A stretch of 64,000 nucleotides of DNA from the NCBI RefSeq assembly GCF_026914185.1, contig NC_070565.1:434001-498000 (forward strand). Direction: 5' to 3'. The notes under the pieces were generated by a model, which worked only from the letters and a program-made list of their open reading frames with translations, had not been told where the DNA came from and searched no databases. This document shows positions 33,430-44,586 of this stretch, piece after piece. This DNA comes from Puccinia triticina. Its lineage: Eukaryota; Basidiomycota; Pucciniomycetes; Pucciniales; Pucciniaceae. Every line of letters starts with the position of its first letter. Positions within the stretch are counted from its first letter, which is position 1. The translations under genes and the position numbers were made by a program.

Positions 33430-34170
33430 GGATCGGAGGGATCTCTCCTCAACCGGAGCAATCCCTCCGCCCAGAGGTGTGTACACCTCCTCAACCGGAG
33501 GGACTCCTCAACCAGAGAGTCCCTCCGGTCAAGGAGTCCCTCCGGTTTCTTTGACTGGAGGGATCCCTCCGGTCAAGGAGTCCCTCCGGTTTCTTCAACT
33601 GGAGGGATCCCTCCGGTCAAAAAAGCTTGTACACCTCTTCGACTGGAGGGATCCCTCCGGTCAAGGAGGTACTATAGCCCCGGGACTCCGGGAGGAATCC
33701 CCGGGTCAGCGAGTATATTGATGACCGGGAGGGAATCCTCCCGGTCATTGATATAATCAATGGCTGGGAAGACTTCCTCCCGGTCATTGATATAATCGAT
33801 GGCTGGGAGGACTTCCTCCCGGTCATCGATGTAATTGATGGCTGGGAGGACTTCCTCCCGGTCATCAATGTAATTGATGGCTGGGAGGACTTCCTCCCGG
33901 TCATCAATATACTTGCTGCAATGATCGGGAGGAAGTCCTCCCTCCCGGTCATCATTAATATAATTGATGGCTGGGAGGACTCCCTCCCAGTCATCAATAT
34001 AATCAATGGCTCAATGGCTGGAAGGACTCCCTCCCAGTCATTGATATAATTGATGGCTTGATGGCTGGGAGGACTCCCTCCCGGCCATCGCGATGAGCTT
34101 GCTGACTGTGGTAATCCCTCCTGGTCAGCAAGTGTATTTATTGCTGACCGGGAGGGATTCCTCACCGGCA
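33430..34170. repeat. Arrays of palindromic CCGGTCA modules
   Basis: 33,430-33,680 repeats GGAGGGATCCCTCCGGTCAA units (with CTCAACCGG variants). 33,705-34,165 repeats modules of about 60 bp in which GGGAGGACTTCCTCCCGGTC is a palindrome followed by ATCAATATAATTGATGGCT. A 329-codon minus-strand frame (33,617-34,606) crosses the arrays and encodes tandem TGRKSSQPSI-like peptides; it is most likely a by-product of the repeat unit length. Confidence 0.75.
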
Positions 34171-34349
34171 GTGAGTATATCAGAGCGGGTACCCGCCCCT
34201 GCACCCGGCACCCGCCAGCAGGTACCCGGTATACCCGCCAAGCACACGCCGGCGGGTGCCGGGTGCGGGTGCGGGTGTTGAGATTTTGCAAAATTTCAGG
34301 CGGGTGCCCGCACCCGCGGTGGGTACCCGGGTGCGAGAGGCCATCTCTA

Positions 34350-35584
34350 GTCAAAAGTATAGCAGTAACTACAATAATACTGCAAAGTATGTAGTAAGTA
34401 GAATGATAGATAGAAAATGAGATGAGTGAGAGAAAAGCCGCCCCAAAGTCCCTATTCCTCCACTCCCTCCACCCGCATAACTCCGCTCTCAGCCAGTGTT
34501 GCCCGTGTCCTTCCTTTCCCGCACTCGCCAAAACTCTACATGCATCATTTCCCAGCCTAGTACCACTCCAAGGGGAGTTCTCCCGCACCCTCTGACTAGC
34601 CTCCAACCCCAGTCTCTACCTAGCGCTTCTGCCCCAACGTTGCCTGCATCCGCTGCCCCAGTTCACCTGGTGCCGGTCCGCAATATTCAGTCTGCCCAAA
34701 AGGCCCGCCAAAGTCCTACTCTAACCAATCCGCTAATTCCGCACATCCAAATTGTGGCTTGAACCCCGGTTCCCATGCACCCATGTCAATTCCCTGGTCC
34801 CGCAGCTTGCCCCATTCACCAACTTTCCACATGCTTTTGTAAGTGGTACATTCAAGGTTTCCCTCAGTCTACATATGGGACGGATAAGCACACCTGCTTT
34901 TTGTCTTGTTTGGATATGTAAACTGAGCATTTGCTCAGCCGCCCCACTGCATTTCTGCTTGTGCTGCGGTGAGCGGACATTCTACGCCACTTGCCTATAT
35001 AAACCACCACAACATTTTTGAATCCTAGTATATTTGTGCGCGCCCGTGTCTTCTGTGGCACATGTTGGGTCAGTGTTGGCGCTGTCTGGACTAGCCAACG
35101 GCTGGCAATAGCCAAGGCTGCATTTGCAAGTTTTGCCTCCCCAATTTTAGGGCCCGCAGTGGAGATGCTCTAAGTTTCCATCTATCTCCTGGAAAGTTGA
35201 CCTTTTCACCAAATGGTATGAATAGGCTGGACAGATCTTGAAGTTGTTTCTGGAGTTGATATACTTTTCCTGACAAGCAATATAGATACAACTTCTGAGA
35301 AGGAATTTTTCATAGAAATGAGCAAACCTGAAGGGCCTGAGAATTAGTTGACTTATGAGATTAACTGTTGGATATTGTGGCTGCCTATGGTCTAGTCTGT
35401 ATGCTATTATCAAAGCATAGCTTGTATAAGTTGAGGCTGTTTCACATCCACATATCCTTCCTCACTGAATCAAAACCATTTTATCTTTGTGCTCAGCCAA
35501 CTGTCACAAGACTTGCGTTTGTGATTTTCAGCTCCCCAAACCTGGTCCACCTCAACATTAACCCTGTGGATACAACTAGCTTCA
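34350..35584. other. Gene-free spacer
   Basis: No supported gene. The sequence is mixed, with a CCAACGGCTGGCAATAGCCAAGG palindromic patch at about 35,093. The last part is the 3' flank of the ERG27-like gene. Confidence 0.5.
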
Positions 35585-37334
35585 CTAGGAGGCCCAAAGA
35601 CGCATTAAGGCGTTAGCTTTGCGATCACAATGATCAATAACCAAGCGTTGGTCGATGAGGCGCTGATCGGCCAGATCTTCTACGATGCCGCAATCCTCCT
35701 GCACAACGTAAGGCCGTCCCCAACGGTTACATTCGGCGCCGAACCGAAGATGCCGACTGCTCCGACCCGCGTCTGCCCTACCTCCATCCCGGTTACCTTC
35801 CGATCGTGCGCTGGTGATGTGATCAGCTGTGAGACATAGTTTGGTCCATACGAGTGCGGCCAGGTAGGCGTCGATCAAATGATGCGGCGAGCCTAGCACT
35901 AGACGGGCAAAGTAAAAGACCCATCTCATCATAGTGTCCATCAATCTTCCTATGATTGGTCTTTTTTGGATTGGTTTTTATCGAGGGACGTTGGGGGATT
36001 GAGACCAAGACCATAATTCAAGGTTAAGATTTTGATTGGCTGTTTCAGTTATTTTAGGAAGGACGAACAAGAACATGTTCCCCGCGACGACGCCGGGGTG
36101 GGCGACAAGACTGACGACGGAAGAATCGAGGCCGTGCTTGGCGATGATGTCTTGGAAAGCTTGGCCGACGAGTTCGGATTGATACTTGGTACTTTGGTAA
36201 GCATGGGCAGTCGAATGGAAGCATTCGAGATCTTTTCTGTCGAAGAAGGCTGGCTGGCCGTCCAGTGAACCTGTCCAGATAATTCTTGTCCGACTCGATG
36301 ATCGCTTCGACCCTTTGGCCAACAATGGCAGTGATTCCCGCGCCAGTAAGTAATGACTAAACACATTCAATTGCCAGGTTTCTGGAATTCCGTCGACCGT
36401 CTCTGTCACTTCTGTTGCTTGAATCAAGTAATCTGGATATCTATTTTGATTTTGTTCACCCCTCGATCAACAGTCCGGGTGGATGTGGATTTAGTGCCAA
36501 ATCTTCGGTGGATCTTTACCTCTCAACCAATCAAACAAGAGGGATCCCCAATGACCTACGTGAGTGCATTCAAAAAGTTACGGAGGAACGCTTTGACAAG
36601 CCCGATCCAGTCGATCCCTACGAACGGCCCACCACCAGCGTTCAGCAAGAGATGAGTGAGATAGCCGTATCGTTCGTTGACCAGTTTGACGGCATCGACG
36701 ACCGACTGGGCACGGTAGAGGTCCATGGGTATCCACTCGATAGTCAACTGATCCAGCCAACGAGATCGATACTCGTAGAAGCTCATCGTCTCGACTTGTC
36801 CGGACTGGCGGTCGATGTAGCTGAACATGAGCGCATCCTGCTCGTGCTTTCCCTCGGCCTCGATCAAATTCCGGAGGCCCTTCTCGAGTTCGATCTGCGT
36901 CGCCCGAAACTTGATTTCACTTCGACATCCCACGAGTAAGGTCAAACCGTTCGGAGTCGCATATATCGACTGGTAATCCCCCTCCAACTCGTCCTTCTCT
37001 CGCTCGATCTCTTCCCTCCTCTCCTGCTCAGATTGGAGATGATATGGTGATGATAGGTCCAGCTGAAACGGCTGAGATAACTGGTATAAAAACCTCAAGC
37101 ATATCCCGAGTCCCACCGCACCGGTCCCTCCTACCGTTTAGGCAAAGTGGCATTGAGAAAATCAGCTGAAGTTCGAGTAGGCTAATTTTTGAACAGCGTG
37201 CTGAAAATGACAGAAAATCATTTCAAAGACGGAGAAAGAAAAGAGACAACAGAGATACAAGAAGCGTACAGACCCGTGATCAAAACTATCGGCCTTGGTG
37301 CGAACTTGGGGTCTTCATCCTCGTGCCGCCGCAT
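35585..37334 (-). CDS. 3-keto-steroid reductase, ERG27-like short-chain dehydrogenase
   Basis: Model complement(join(35585..35945,36075..36440,36560..37130,37274..37334)), 1359 nt, 452 codons plus stop. Erg27 reduces the C-3 ketone during C-4 demethylation of sterols, with Erg25 and Erg26 at the ER in ergosterol synthesis. Visible: N-terminal FAPRPIVLITGGTGAVGLGI (Rossmann TGxxxGxG, created by the exon 1/2 join), HLLLNAGGGPFVGIDW (NAG motif), NALTYPDYLIQATEV, QLNVFSHYLLARESLPLL, IIWTGSLDG (active Ser), AYQSTKYQSELVG (YxxxK) and HPGVVAGN. Then come LARLVLGSPHHLIDAYLAAL-type helices and GAECNRWGRPYV near the C-terminus. Introns 1 and 2 have good sites; the third (36,074-35,946) uses a weak GTTCTT donor and is the least certain. 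A 331-bp divergent spacer separates it from CTU1. Confidence 0.85.
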
Positions 37335-37665
37335 GGTCTATGGGACAACTGATACTTGGGCAGATAAGTCTGAATCCTCGAAATTCTTGCAATAACACTC
37401 AAAGCCCTGTCAAGAGGTCATAAGGACGATGAATGTGCGATTGGGCTGGACTCGCACGGGATTTAATCAACTACAAAGAGCAAGGATAGGGGCTCACAAT
37501 TTTAGGGGTATGCCCCTTCCGGCAAAGTCAGGGTGGTCAGGCTGACTGGCTTCGCACTTGGACTGCGGACACGGCTGCGCATACTTAACAGCCTCTGAGC
37601 CTTGAGAAGTTGAGGTGAGCCCCTGCCGACGGTAGAAAGCACGCACAAACCAGCATCCCGATACA
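37335..37665. promoter_or_regulatory. Divergent promoter between ERG27-like gene and CTU1
   Basis: The two start codons face away from each other across 331 bp, so both promoters must lie here or overlap. No obvious TATA box or shared element was recognised. Confidence 0.5.
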
Positions 37666-39410
37666 ATGGCACCATGCGTACTCTGCTCGACTTTGTCATC
37701 TGGGACCGGCCCCCAGGTACCCAGAAGAGCGATCCTCAAACGACCCAAGACCGGCCAGGCGATCTGTCGAGAATGCTTCTATCTGATCTTCGAGACCGAA
37801 ATCCATCACACGATCTTAGGGCTAGGAAATCAGGAGAAGCGTCGGTCTGAAGAGAAGAAAAAAACACCAGACGGCTCCCAGGAAACCGACGAGTCCGCGC
37901 ACAGGGGTGGGATGATGTTTAAAGAAGGAGAGAAGGTCGCCATCGCCGCTAGTGGTGGAAAAGGTACATACACAACCCATGCACTACCGGTCACCAAATC
38001 CTCATCAGTCGGTCATAGCTAACACCAATCAAATAATTCCTGAAGATTCGACCGTCTTGGCTCATGTGATGACGACTCTTAATGAACGTTACAACTACGG
38101 CTTGGATCTCTACCTGCTTTCAATCGACGAGGGTATCACAGGCTATCGAGACGACTCTTTGGAGGTTGGTCCGGCCCATCACGCTACTACATTGCCCAAA
38201 TTGCTTGAAGTTTATTGTTGACAACGGGGACGTATTTTGATATGCGCACAGACGGTCAAGCGGAATTCGAGCCAATATTCACTCCCATTGAAAGTACTGT
38301 CGTACGATGAGCTATATCAGGGCTGGACGATGGATAAAGTGGTGGAAAACGTGGGAAGAAAGAGTAACTGTAAGTTTCCGTACTCCTGGCATGAATATGC
38401 ATCTCTCTACCCGTTCAGCTCCCCAGAATCCAGGGCTCTCTCCCGAAGTGGAGGATGTCGCCTGAATCAGATTTCGGCCTGACAAAAATTGGTTCATGAA
38501 GTCGATCAATTTTTTCACACCGGGTATCTTGCGAGTGTCTTGCAGGTACTTTCTGCGGGGTGTTCAGGCGCCAGGCCTTGGATAAAGGGGCCGACCTATT
38601 GAAAGTCGACCACATTGTGACCGGCCATAATGCAGATGATGTGGCTGAGACAGTCCTTATGAATGGTCAGTCTTAATCATTGAATTCTTTTGTACAAACG
38701 TTTTTACCTCGCTGACCATCTTTTGGTATTTTTTTGAGGGTGGATAGTATTGCGTGGTGATATCGCTCGATTGGAAAGATGCACTGAAATCACTACTGGG
38801 GGCACCACCAAGGGCTCTTCCGGCATTCCCGTAAAGCGGAGCAAACCATTCAAATACGCATACGAGAAAGAAATCGTGATGTATGCTTGTAAGTTAGCAC
38901 CCCATTAACTCCTCCAAATCACTTTTGTTTTCTATCAGTAAGAATCAAATATTAATCATGGATCGTTTTAAACCTCCCAAAAACCACATCTGGTAACAGA
39001 TTTCAAGAAGTTAGATTACTTTTCGACTGAATGTACATATTCGCCTGAAGCCTATCGGGGACACGCCAGAGCGTTAGTCAAAGACTTGGAACGTCTGCGT
39101 CCGTCTGCGATCCTAGATATAATCTACAGCGGAGAATCGATGGCGAGTGCCGTTAAGAGCAACGTCAAACGTCCCACCCAACGTAATCGTTTCTTCTTCT
39201 TTATCTTGTTCAAAACGGTTTGAAATGTTTTTCCGCTGGGCTGACAGTCTCGGGTTTTTGATCTCATGTGTAGAATCTTGTCTGAGATGTGGCTCCTTGG
39301 CTAGTCAGTTACTCTGCCAGACATGCGCTTTGATTGACGGTTTGAACGCTAGTAATAACAAAGTTGGATCATCTGAGGCTAAGGTCCACACTTGTGGAGC
39401 TGACCAGTAG
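37666..39410 (+). CDS. CTU1: Cytoplasmic tRNA 2-thiolation protein 1 (CTU1/NCS6)
   Basis: Seven exons: 37666..37963, 38046..38164, 38252..38369, 38546..38665, 38748..38888, 39000..39182, 39274..39410; 1116 nt, 371 codons plus stop, near the 359 residues of yeast Ncs6. With Ctu2/Ncs2 it adenylates and thiolates U34 of Lys, Glu and Gln tRNAs in the cytosol, using sulfur from Urm1. Visible: N-terminal CVLC and CRECF zinc ligands; PP-loop SGGKDST, whose codons span the exon 1/2 junction; [74 protein letters not shown]; and C-terminal CLRCGS and CQTC zinc ligands. All introns are GT-AG (82-176 bp). No defect seen. Confidence 0.95.
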
Positions 39411-40026
39411 ATTGATTCCCTTCCATTACTTCCTCTCGCATTTGCTCGCATGTATTCACTTGAATTCCTCGGATTTTTCCCCACTAGTGTGACAACAGTA
39501 CATATACCCGACCGATTTTCAATAATTCAGTTTCTGACTCGCGTGCGCTCATAAGTCCTCTCATTCAAACCCCAATCCGCAAGCTTTTGATTACAATCAC
39601 ACATTTACACGTGTAGTGTGGTTCCTACTGATTCGCACAAGTTGAAGTATTGCATCCAGTGTGGACAAGTATAGATTGTACTACAAGAAGAAATTGAAAC
39701 CGGGAAAATGGAAAGTGAAATACAATATGTGTCGATATCCTTCAGAATCAAAGCGTCTTGATATCCGAAGTGTTGTTTGGTGATAGTGAAAATGAGCTGA
39801 ATTGCCGACAGATAGGAATATGCAACGTCTTGCGCGCGGTTGGGTTACATTATTTTGTTTCTTTTGAGTGTTGGAGTCCAGCGTTTCTCTGAGATTATAA
39901 ATTGATTGGTCGTTTTCTGCTGGACTGGATTGATTAATGTTCTCTCCTTCGTCGATTGCATTTGAATTTATATTCCTTTCATTGATTGAAGATTTTCCGG
40001 GGTTCATCAGCAGTGGTATTATCACA
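39411..40026. other. Convergent spacer
   Basis: 616 bp between the 3' ends of CTU1 and the DnaJ-C gene. No gene. Should contain the two terminators/polyadenylation sites. A possible extra 3' exon of the DnaJ-C gene after a GTATGT-like site at about 40,049 was considered but no continuation was convincing. Confidence 0.5.
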
Positions 40027-40978
40027 TCAGATGTCAAAGGCAGGAACAATTGATGACATACATTCCTTAAGCTGTCGGGCGGCTAGAATTTGACTAGCAT
40101 TCAACCAGGCAGGAAAGACGACATCGATTCGGACTCTGAGATCTCCTCTGGATTTTCCGCCGGATTTTCTGATAGGCATGCCTTGGTTAGGGATTCGAAT
40201 CTCGAAGCCAGGCTGGATGGGATTCCCGCCGGAAGCGCCGATGAAGGGCAACTTGAACAGGACGTTTCGGCCGTCGATGTGTTTCAGACCCCGATTGAGA
40301 TCGTACCCCAGATCTGGACCCGCTAGTGCCTCCGCCAGTGGGATCCTATGAGTGTATATCAAATCGTCCCCTTCTCTTTTGAACTTCGTATTCGGCAGCT
40401 GGGTCACTACAAGCACCAATGCTCCCGCTCTTCCATTTTTATCTTCATGGCCCAAGCCGTCAAATCGGATCCTCGTCCTTGTTTTTTTTTGGGGGGAGGG
40501 GGGGATCATATCAGATCATCACGAGTATTTGTCACCAGTTTTCAAAATCAAATATACGGCTAGACAAGTAGCCTTACCCGTCTTTCCAACCGGGTTGAAC
40601 AGTGACCTCCCGGGTTTCTTTTTTGATCTGGCCGTCTCTGAGTCTGCGCGTGAACTCGAAGCCTTTGACAGTACCTTTATAAAGATCCTCTAGACTCAAC
40701 TTCAACGTCCTGAAGGTATCTTCTGGTGGTTCTTCATTCATGGATAGAGGGCCATTGACGCCCCCAAGCCTCTTTAGTCCCCCCATCATGTCTCCCAATG
40801 TGTCCATGTTGTTGTCGAATGATTTTTTGGTATCGTTCCATGGTTTCTTGGTAGCGTTCCATGGACTATAGTTCGGTACCGCTGTTGGACTTCCTCCCGA
40901 GTGGCGACTATCCAAGTCGGGAAATATGGAATTGATGAAATTTTCGTTCCCATTCGTCTCACCTGCTCGACCAGCCAT
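40027..40978 (-). CDS. DnaJ C-terminal domain protein without a J-domain
   Basis: Model complement(join(40027..40477,40578..40978)), 852 nt, 283 codons plus stop; donor GTAAGG, acceptor ACAAG. The substrate-binding C-terminal half of class II Hsp40 (Sis1/DNAJB type) is clear: LKLSLEDLYKGTVKGFEFTR, EVTVQPGWKDGTRIRFDGLG, VLVVTQLPNTKFKREGDDLI, HRIPLAEALAG, and IPNQGMPIRKSGGKSRGDLR. The N-terminal 90 or so residues are Asn/Ser/Gly/Met-rich (with MGGLKRLGG) and hold no J-domain helices or HPD. Either the protein really lacks a J-domain or a far upstream exon was missed; none was seen to 41,400. Such proteins may dimerise with ordinary Hsp40s, which is inference. Start ATG at 40,978 follows an in-frame hydrophobic stretch from 41,098 that could alternatively be included. 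Confidence 0.8.
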
Positions 40979-42340
40979 TTTCAAAAGAAAAAATAGATAG
41001 TAAAAGGCTTGTGGGAGGAGACTGGCGTGGCGGTGTATGGACTTTAGAAATCTTGGCACGTGATGCTTCAAGGGTCGCAAAAATGAGATGTAATTCACAA
41101 GAGAGAAAAGCCTATTGTTCGTAGTTTTGCCTAGGGTGGTCGATTTATACTTGGATAGAATGATTCATATAGACCAGTCGAAAGGGGAGATGTTTCAGAT
41201 GCTTTATTTATAGAATGCTTTGTGAAATTGTAGATATATGTCGTGGATTCAGGGCGTACGAGAGATCACAGAAAGCCGTCAATTTGAAGGAAACCAAACA
41301 ACACAAAGGAAGGATGGACCAACAGTCCAGACTTGAGGCTCAAGATGACCACGATGAGCTGATGAACCAAACTGGCGAGACTGTTGATGTACAGCATCAC
41401 GTAGGGCCCAGGGTATTCTGAGGCAGTTTTCAGTCTGGCGGTTTGGATCACTCATAGTACAGATGCTTTTGGCTGCTAGTTATTGGCGTCTATTTGTCCG
41501 CGGTGAGCTTCCATAAAAATTGCTTTTTATGCTATCTCCACTTTCCACCCTCGTCTTCCTCAACCTCTGATCATCGAGCCCCGGCAAGTGCAAAGTTCAT
41601 CGTTGATTCAACCTGGCCTGCTTTCTTGCTTGGACGCGTTTCTGTCAAGCGGAAAAGACTCTCGAAAGCTTCTATTTATTTAAAATATCGTCCCAGAACT
41701 TTAATCCTGCGCTGCCCCATGACGATATGTAAATATCAAAAGGTGTATGCTCTTTAAAAAACTGTCCAAAGAGCAAACACCCCCACACTTTCATTATTGT
41801 TTTTCGACCATTCCTTGCCCATCACCCCACCTACAAAATGTCAATGTGAGATTATCTTTCAGACATATGACCTTTATTGCTCTTTGGTGGTGATGTGACA
41901 TTTATGTATGGCCTAGAATTTGTAATACAAAGCTGGATGGTGTCGAAAATGTTGATTGTTTGAAGAGAATGGCTTGAAACCTTTGGGATACGAGATGCAC
42001 GAGTGATGATCATGTACAATCACAAGACTTCATTTATCTTTGTGGAATTAAGAAACATTGGTAACTGATCGCCCGATTATATCGGGTACAATATGCCATG
42101 AAGCAATTGTTGGCTTTTGAGAAATGTATGTATTGATGTTTGGAAATGATTTTATTTGGACGCAGGAATCAGGGCATTTCCAAAGAGATGGTTGGTCATC
42201 AAAACATCTTATGTATGTGAAGACCACAATGCATTTCTCTGGCCCACTCCTGTTTTACTCGTTCAGCAATGTAGAAGTGAATTTCACGTTCCGAATGCCT
42301 AGGGTGGCCCGGGAGTTACTAACTCGCCAAGGCGTCATAA
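40979..42340. other. Intergenic region
   Basis: No supported gene. It should contain the promoter of the DnaJ-C gene. Frames of 60-90 codons here lack domains. Confidence 0.5.
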
Positions 42341-42900
42341 GTTTGGCATAAGGGCAAAAGAATTCCCTCCTCTTTTTCCTTCCCCCTGCCTTCTTTGGTC
42401 CTCCGTGGAAGGTGACCCGGCACGGGTTGGAAAATAAGAGGAGTGGAGGGATGCCTCCACGCCACCTTCTTAGGTGGCGTGGTGCAACTCTTCTGTGAGA
42501 ACTAACAGGAAGGTTTGAGCCTGGAGGCGGGCGGGGCGCCTGACTGGGCGGGTGGGTGGGGCAATTTTTTTTATCCCGGTTGGCGGTAAACCAGCGGCGA
42601 GTCGCGGTCGGCGGAATTTGATGATTTTTTGATTCCGGGTCGGGTGCTGCTAGCCGGTATTGAGGGGCTGCATACTCCCCTCGATGACCTGTCAGTGCAT
42701 TCGAGAATACGCAGTTCGCACTCCTCTTGATGGCCAGATGTACCGGCCATCAAGAGATAATGGTTGATGAGCCTCGATGACCAGAACGGAGCGGCCATTG
42801 AGGGGAGTGTGATACCCTCGATGGCCGGTGTGTACTACGCTCGATGGCTGGCCAGTACTGGCCAATCGAGAGGAGCTTGGGGCTCGCAGGGTCTTGGGGA
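42341..42900. repeat. Degenerate foldback repeat with GATGGCCGG/GATGACC modules
   Basis: 42,640-42,880 holds several palindromic modules (CTCTTGATGGCCAG-CCGGCCATCAAGAG type, GCTCGATGGCTGGCCAGTACTGGCCAATCGAG) of the same kind as the 9.2-kb array. The left part has CCACGCCACC/GGTGGCGTGG around 42,455-42,485. No coding sequence; limits approximate. Confidence 0.6.
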
Positions 42901-43004
42901 GATCAGAATTGGTAAAAAGTAACTTGTGGAACAGTAAATATGTGCTTGGTGAGAGTAGATCACATTAATGTTCCAAAAAAGCATAAGGTTTGTAACTGAT
43001 GAGA

Positions 43005-44437
43005 TTAAGTCCTCATCAACCGCCTCGTTTTTTTCTTGACATTCCTGATGACTAAAGTAAACCCAGAGTTCCAAAGAGCAAACCAACGCTGCCAGTCAGC
43101 TTGACTTGTTGAAGGGTTATTGGTGTCTGGAATGATTGGAACGAAGTGGGATTTGATGAGGCGCAATCGATCGTTGAAGTGGGAAACGAGCGTTCTAAGG
43201 GTTTGAGTGAGCAATTTTCCAGTGGTGGATAGACCATCCGTATCGCCTTGTTTCAATATATTCAATACATTTTCAAGTTCGGTATCGACATGCCAAGCTA
43301 ATCCTCCTATTATATCCAGTTCATCGAAGCGCATTTTGGTAAATAACTGGTGTCGGTTTTCGCCCGTTCGACGTGCTGATAACTTCGCAAAAAAAATACT
43401 CAAGAGCTTGATGATGGGTGCAAACCATTTAGCTACATTGCGGACGGGTTGACTGAGGGGCACCTCCCACCAGGAGGTGTTGGTCCGGTTGATGAGGTTG
43501 AAGAGCTCTTTGGGTTTTTGATTGATGGAAGAGTTGGGGAAAGACCAGTGATCTGCAACGATGTCGGATTTACTTCCTTCTATCAACTCGAGGGTCCGAT
43601 CAATCGCATAGAGCATATCTTTTGCATGTTGATCAACCTGTTTTTTCGCATATGGAGCACGAGTACAGTTCTCGGAGTCGGAGTCTGAGTCCGAGTCCCA
43701 GTCGGTTTCTTCCGTTGACGTTGTTATAAGTTCACACGAGTCCCAACAGAAGTCGCCAAAATAACTGGTCAACCAGTCGAATGAGTATTCGTAAACATCC
43801 CGAGCTCTACGGTTGCTCATGTGGAGGTATTGGCCCGGACGGAGTATCTTCATCACATCGAGGAATTGATCGAAAAGTAGCTCCAGTTCTGATAGAGACT
43901 TGGAGATGAGTTCGACTAGTTCGCCGGGTTCTTTCTGGACGTCACAAGGCCGCTTCCATAACTCGAAAGGAGTTGTAATCAGCGTGCGTAGCTCGGTAAC
44001 TAGCTTGCGGAGCTCCGGGAGAATACTTGAGTGGAGTCGGTGCAGTGAAGCTGCCGTCGAGTCGACGTTTTCGGGTATCAATGCGGTGGACAGAGAGGAA
44101 GGCCTGCCTGAACTGCCTAGGTGATGTTCAGAAGGATCAAGCATAGCAAGGTAATGCAACTCCTTAAACCTCTTGGCGATCAAAGCTACAGACCCAAGAG
44201 AGATCTGTTATGAATACACATGATGGCTTTCGGACTAGAGAACTCAAAGATCCACATACCTTTTTCGGATTCCAGTCGCTCGGAGTTGTGGGCTGAGTCT
44301 TCTTTCGCCATTTTCTTAAGTTTCTTGGTTGTGCGTCTAGTCGTCTGACACAGTCTGATTGTGAGGTCCTCCTTGACTTGAAAGTAACTAAAGCCGTCCG
44401 ATGGGACCGGGGGTGTGTAGTCTGGGGCAGTGAAAAT
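43005..44437 (-). CDS. Unrecognised protein, possibly a rust-expanded family; 5' end incomplete
   Basis: Two exons seen: complement(join(43005..44185,44260..44437)), 1359 nt, one frame; donor GTATGT, acceptor CTGTAG. The first visible exon starts after an acceptor (TGTCAG), reading IFTAPDYTPPVPSDGFSYF, so an upstream exon is missing or lost; an internal ATG at 44,311 (MAKEDSAHNSERLESEK) is an alternative start. The rest is alpha-helical and hydrophilic: ILPELRKLVTELRTLI, an acidic DWDSDSDSDSEN patch, HAKDMLYAIDRTLELIEG, WWEVPLSQPVRNVAKWFAPI and IKLLSIFFAKLSARR, ending basic (KKKTRRLMRT). No catalytic motif, signal peptide or convincing transmembrane pass. I do not know its function. A foldback repeat begins just upstream (44,587). 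Confidence 0.7.
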
Positions 44438-44586
44438 CTGACAACAAGAAACAGGTCACTGGTAAGCTAATTAGTTGTATCGGTTCGGGTCCAATCTAGT
44501 GGATTGCTCACCTGACGACAAGGAACACGTCAGTAGTAAGCTCTGATACGCTCGGCAGTCGGCATCGACTTCAATATGGTGTTGCA

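Larger units (their letters stand above)
32109..34349. mobile_element. 2.24-kb hAT-type element with TAGAGATGGC ends
   Basis: Exact 8-bp duplication GTCAAAAG at 32,101-32,108 and 34,350-34,357; ends TAGAGATGGC and GCCATCTCTA. Next to both ends lie GGGTACCCGGCACCCGC-like repeats. A further partial end (33,310-33,418) suggests an internal duplication or nested relative. The interior holds microsatellites (32,480-32,720), a CCCTCCGGTCAA repeat array (33,430-33,680) and a CTCCCGGTCATCAAT array (33,705-34,165). I found no transposase, so the element is non-autonomous or has lost it. Confidence 0.85.

Noticed and set aside
33617..34606. 329-codon minus-strand frame
   Set aside because: It crosses a tandem palindromic array and encodes repeated TGRKSSQPSI-like peptides; the repeat length keeps it open. 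It lies across the end of a hAT-type element.
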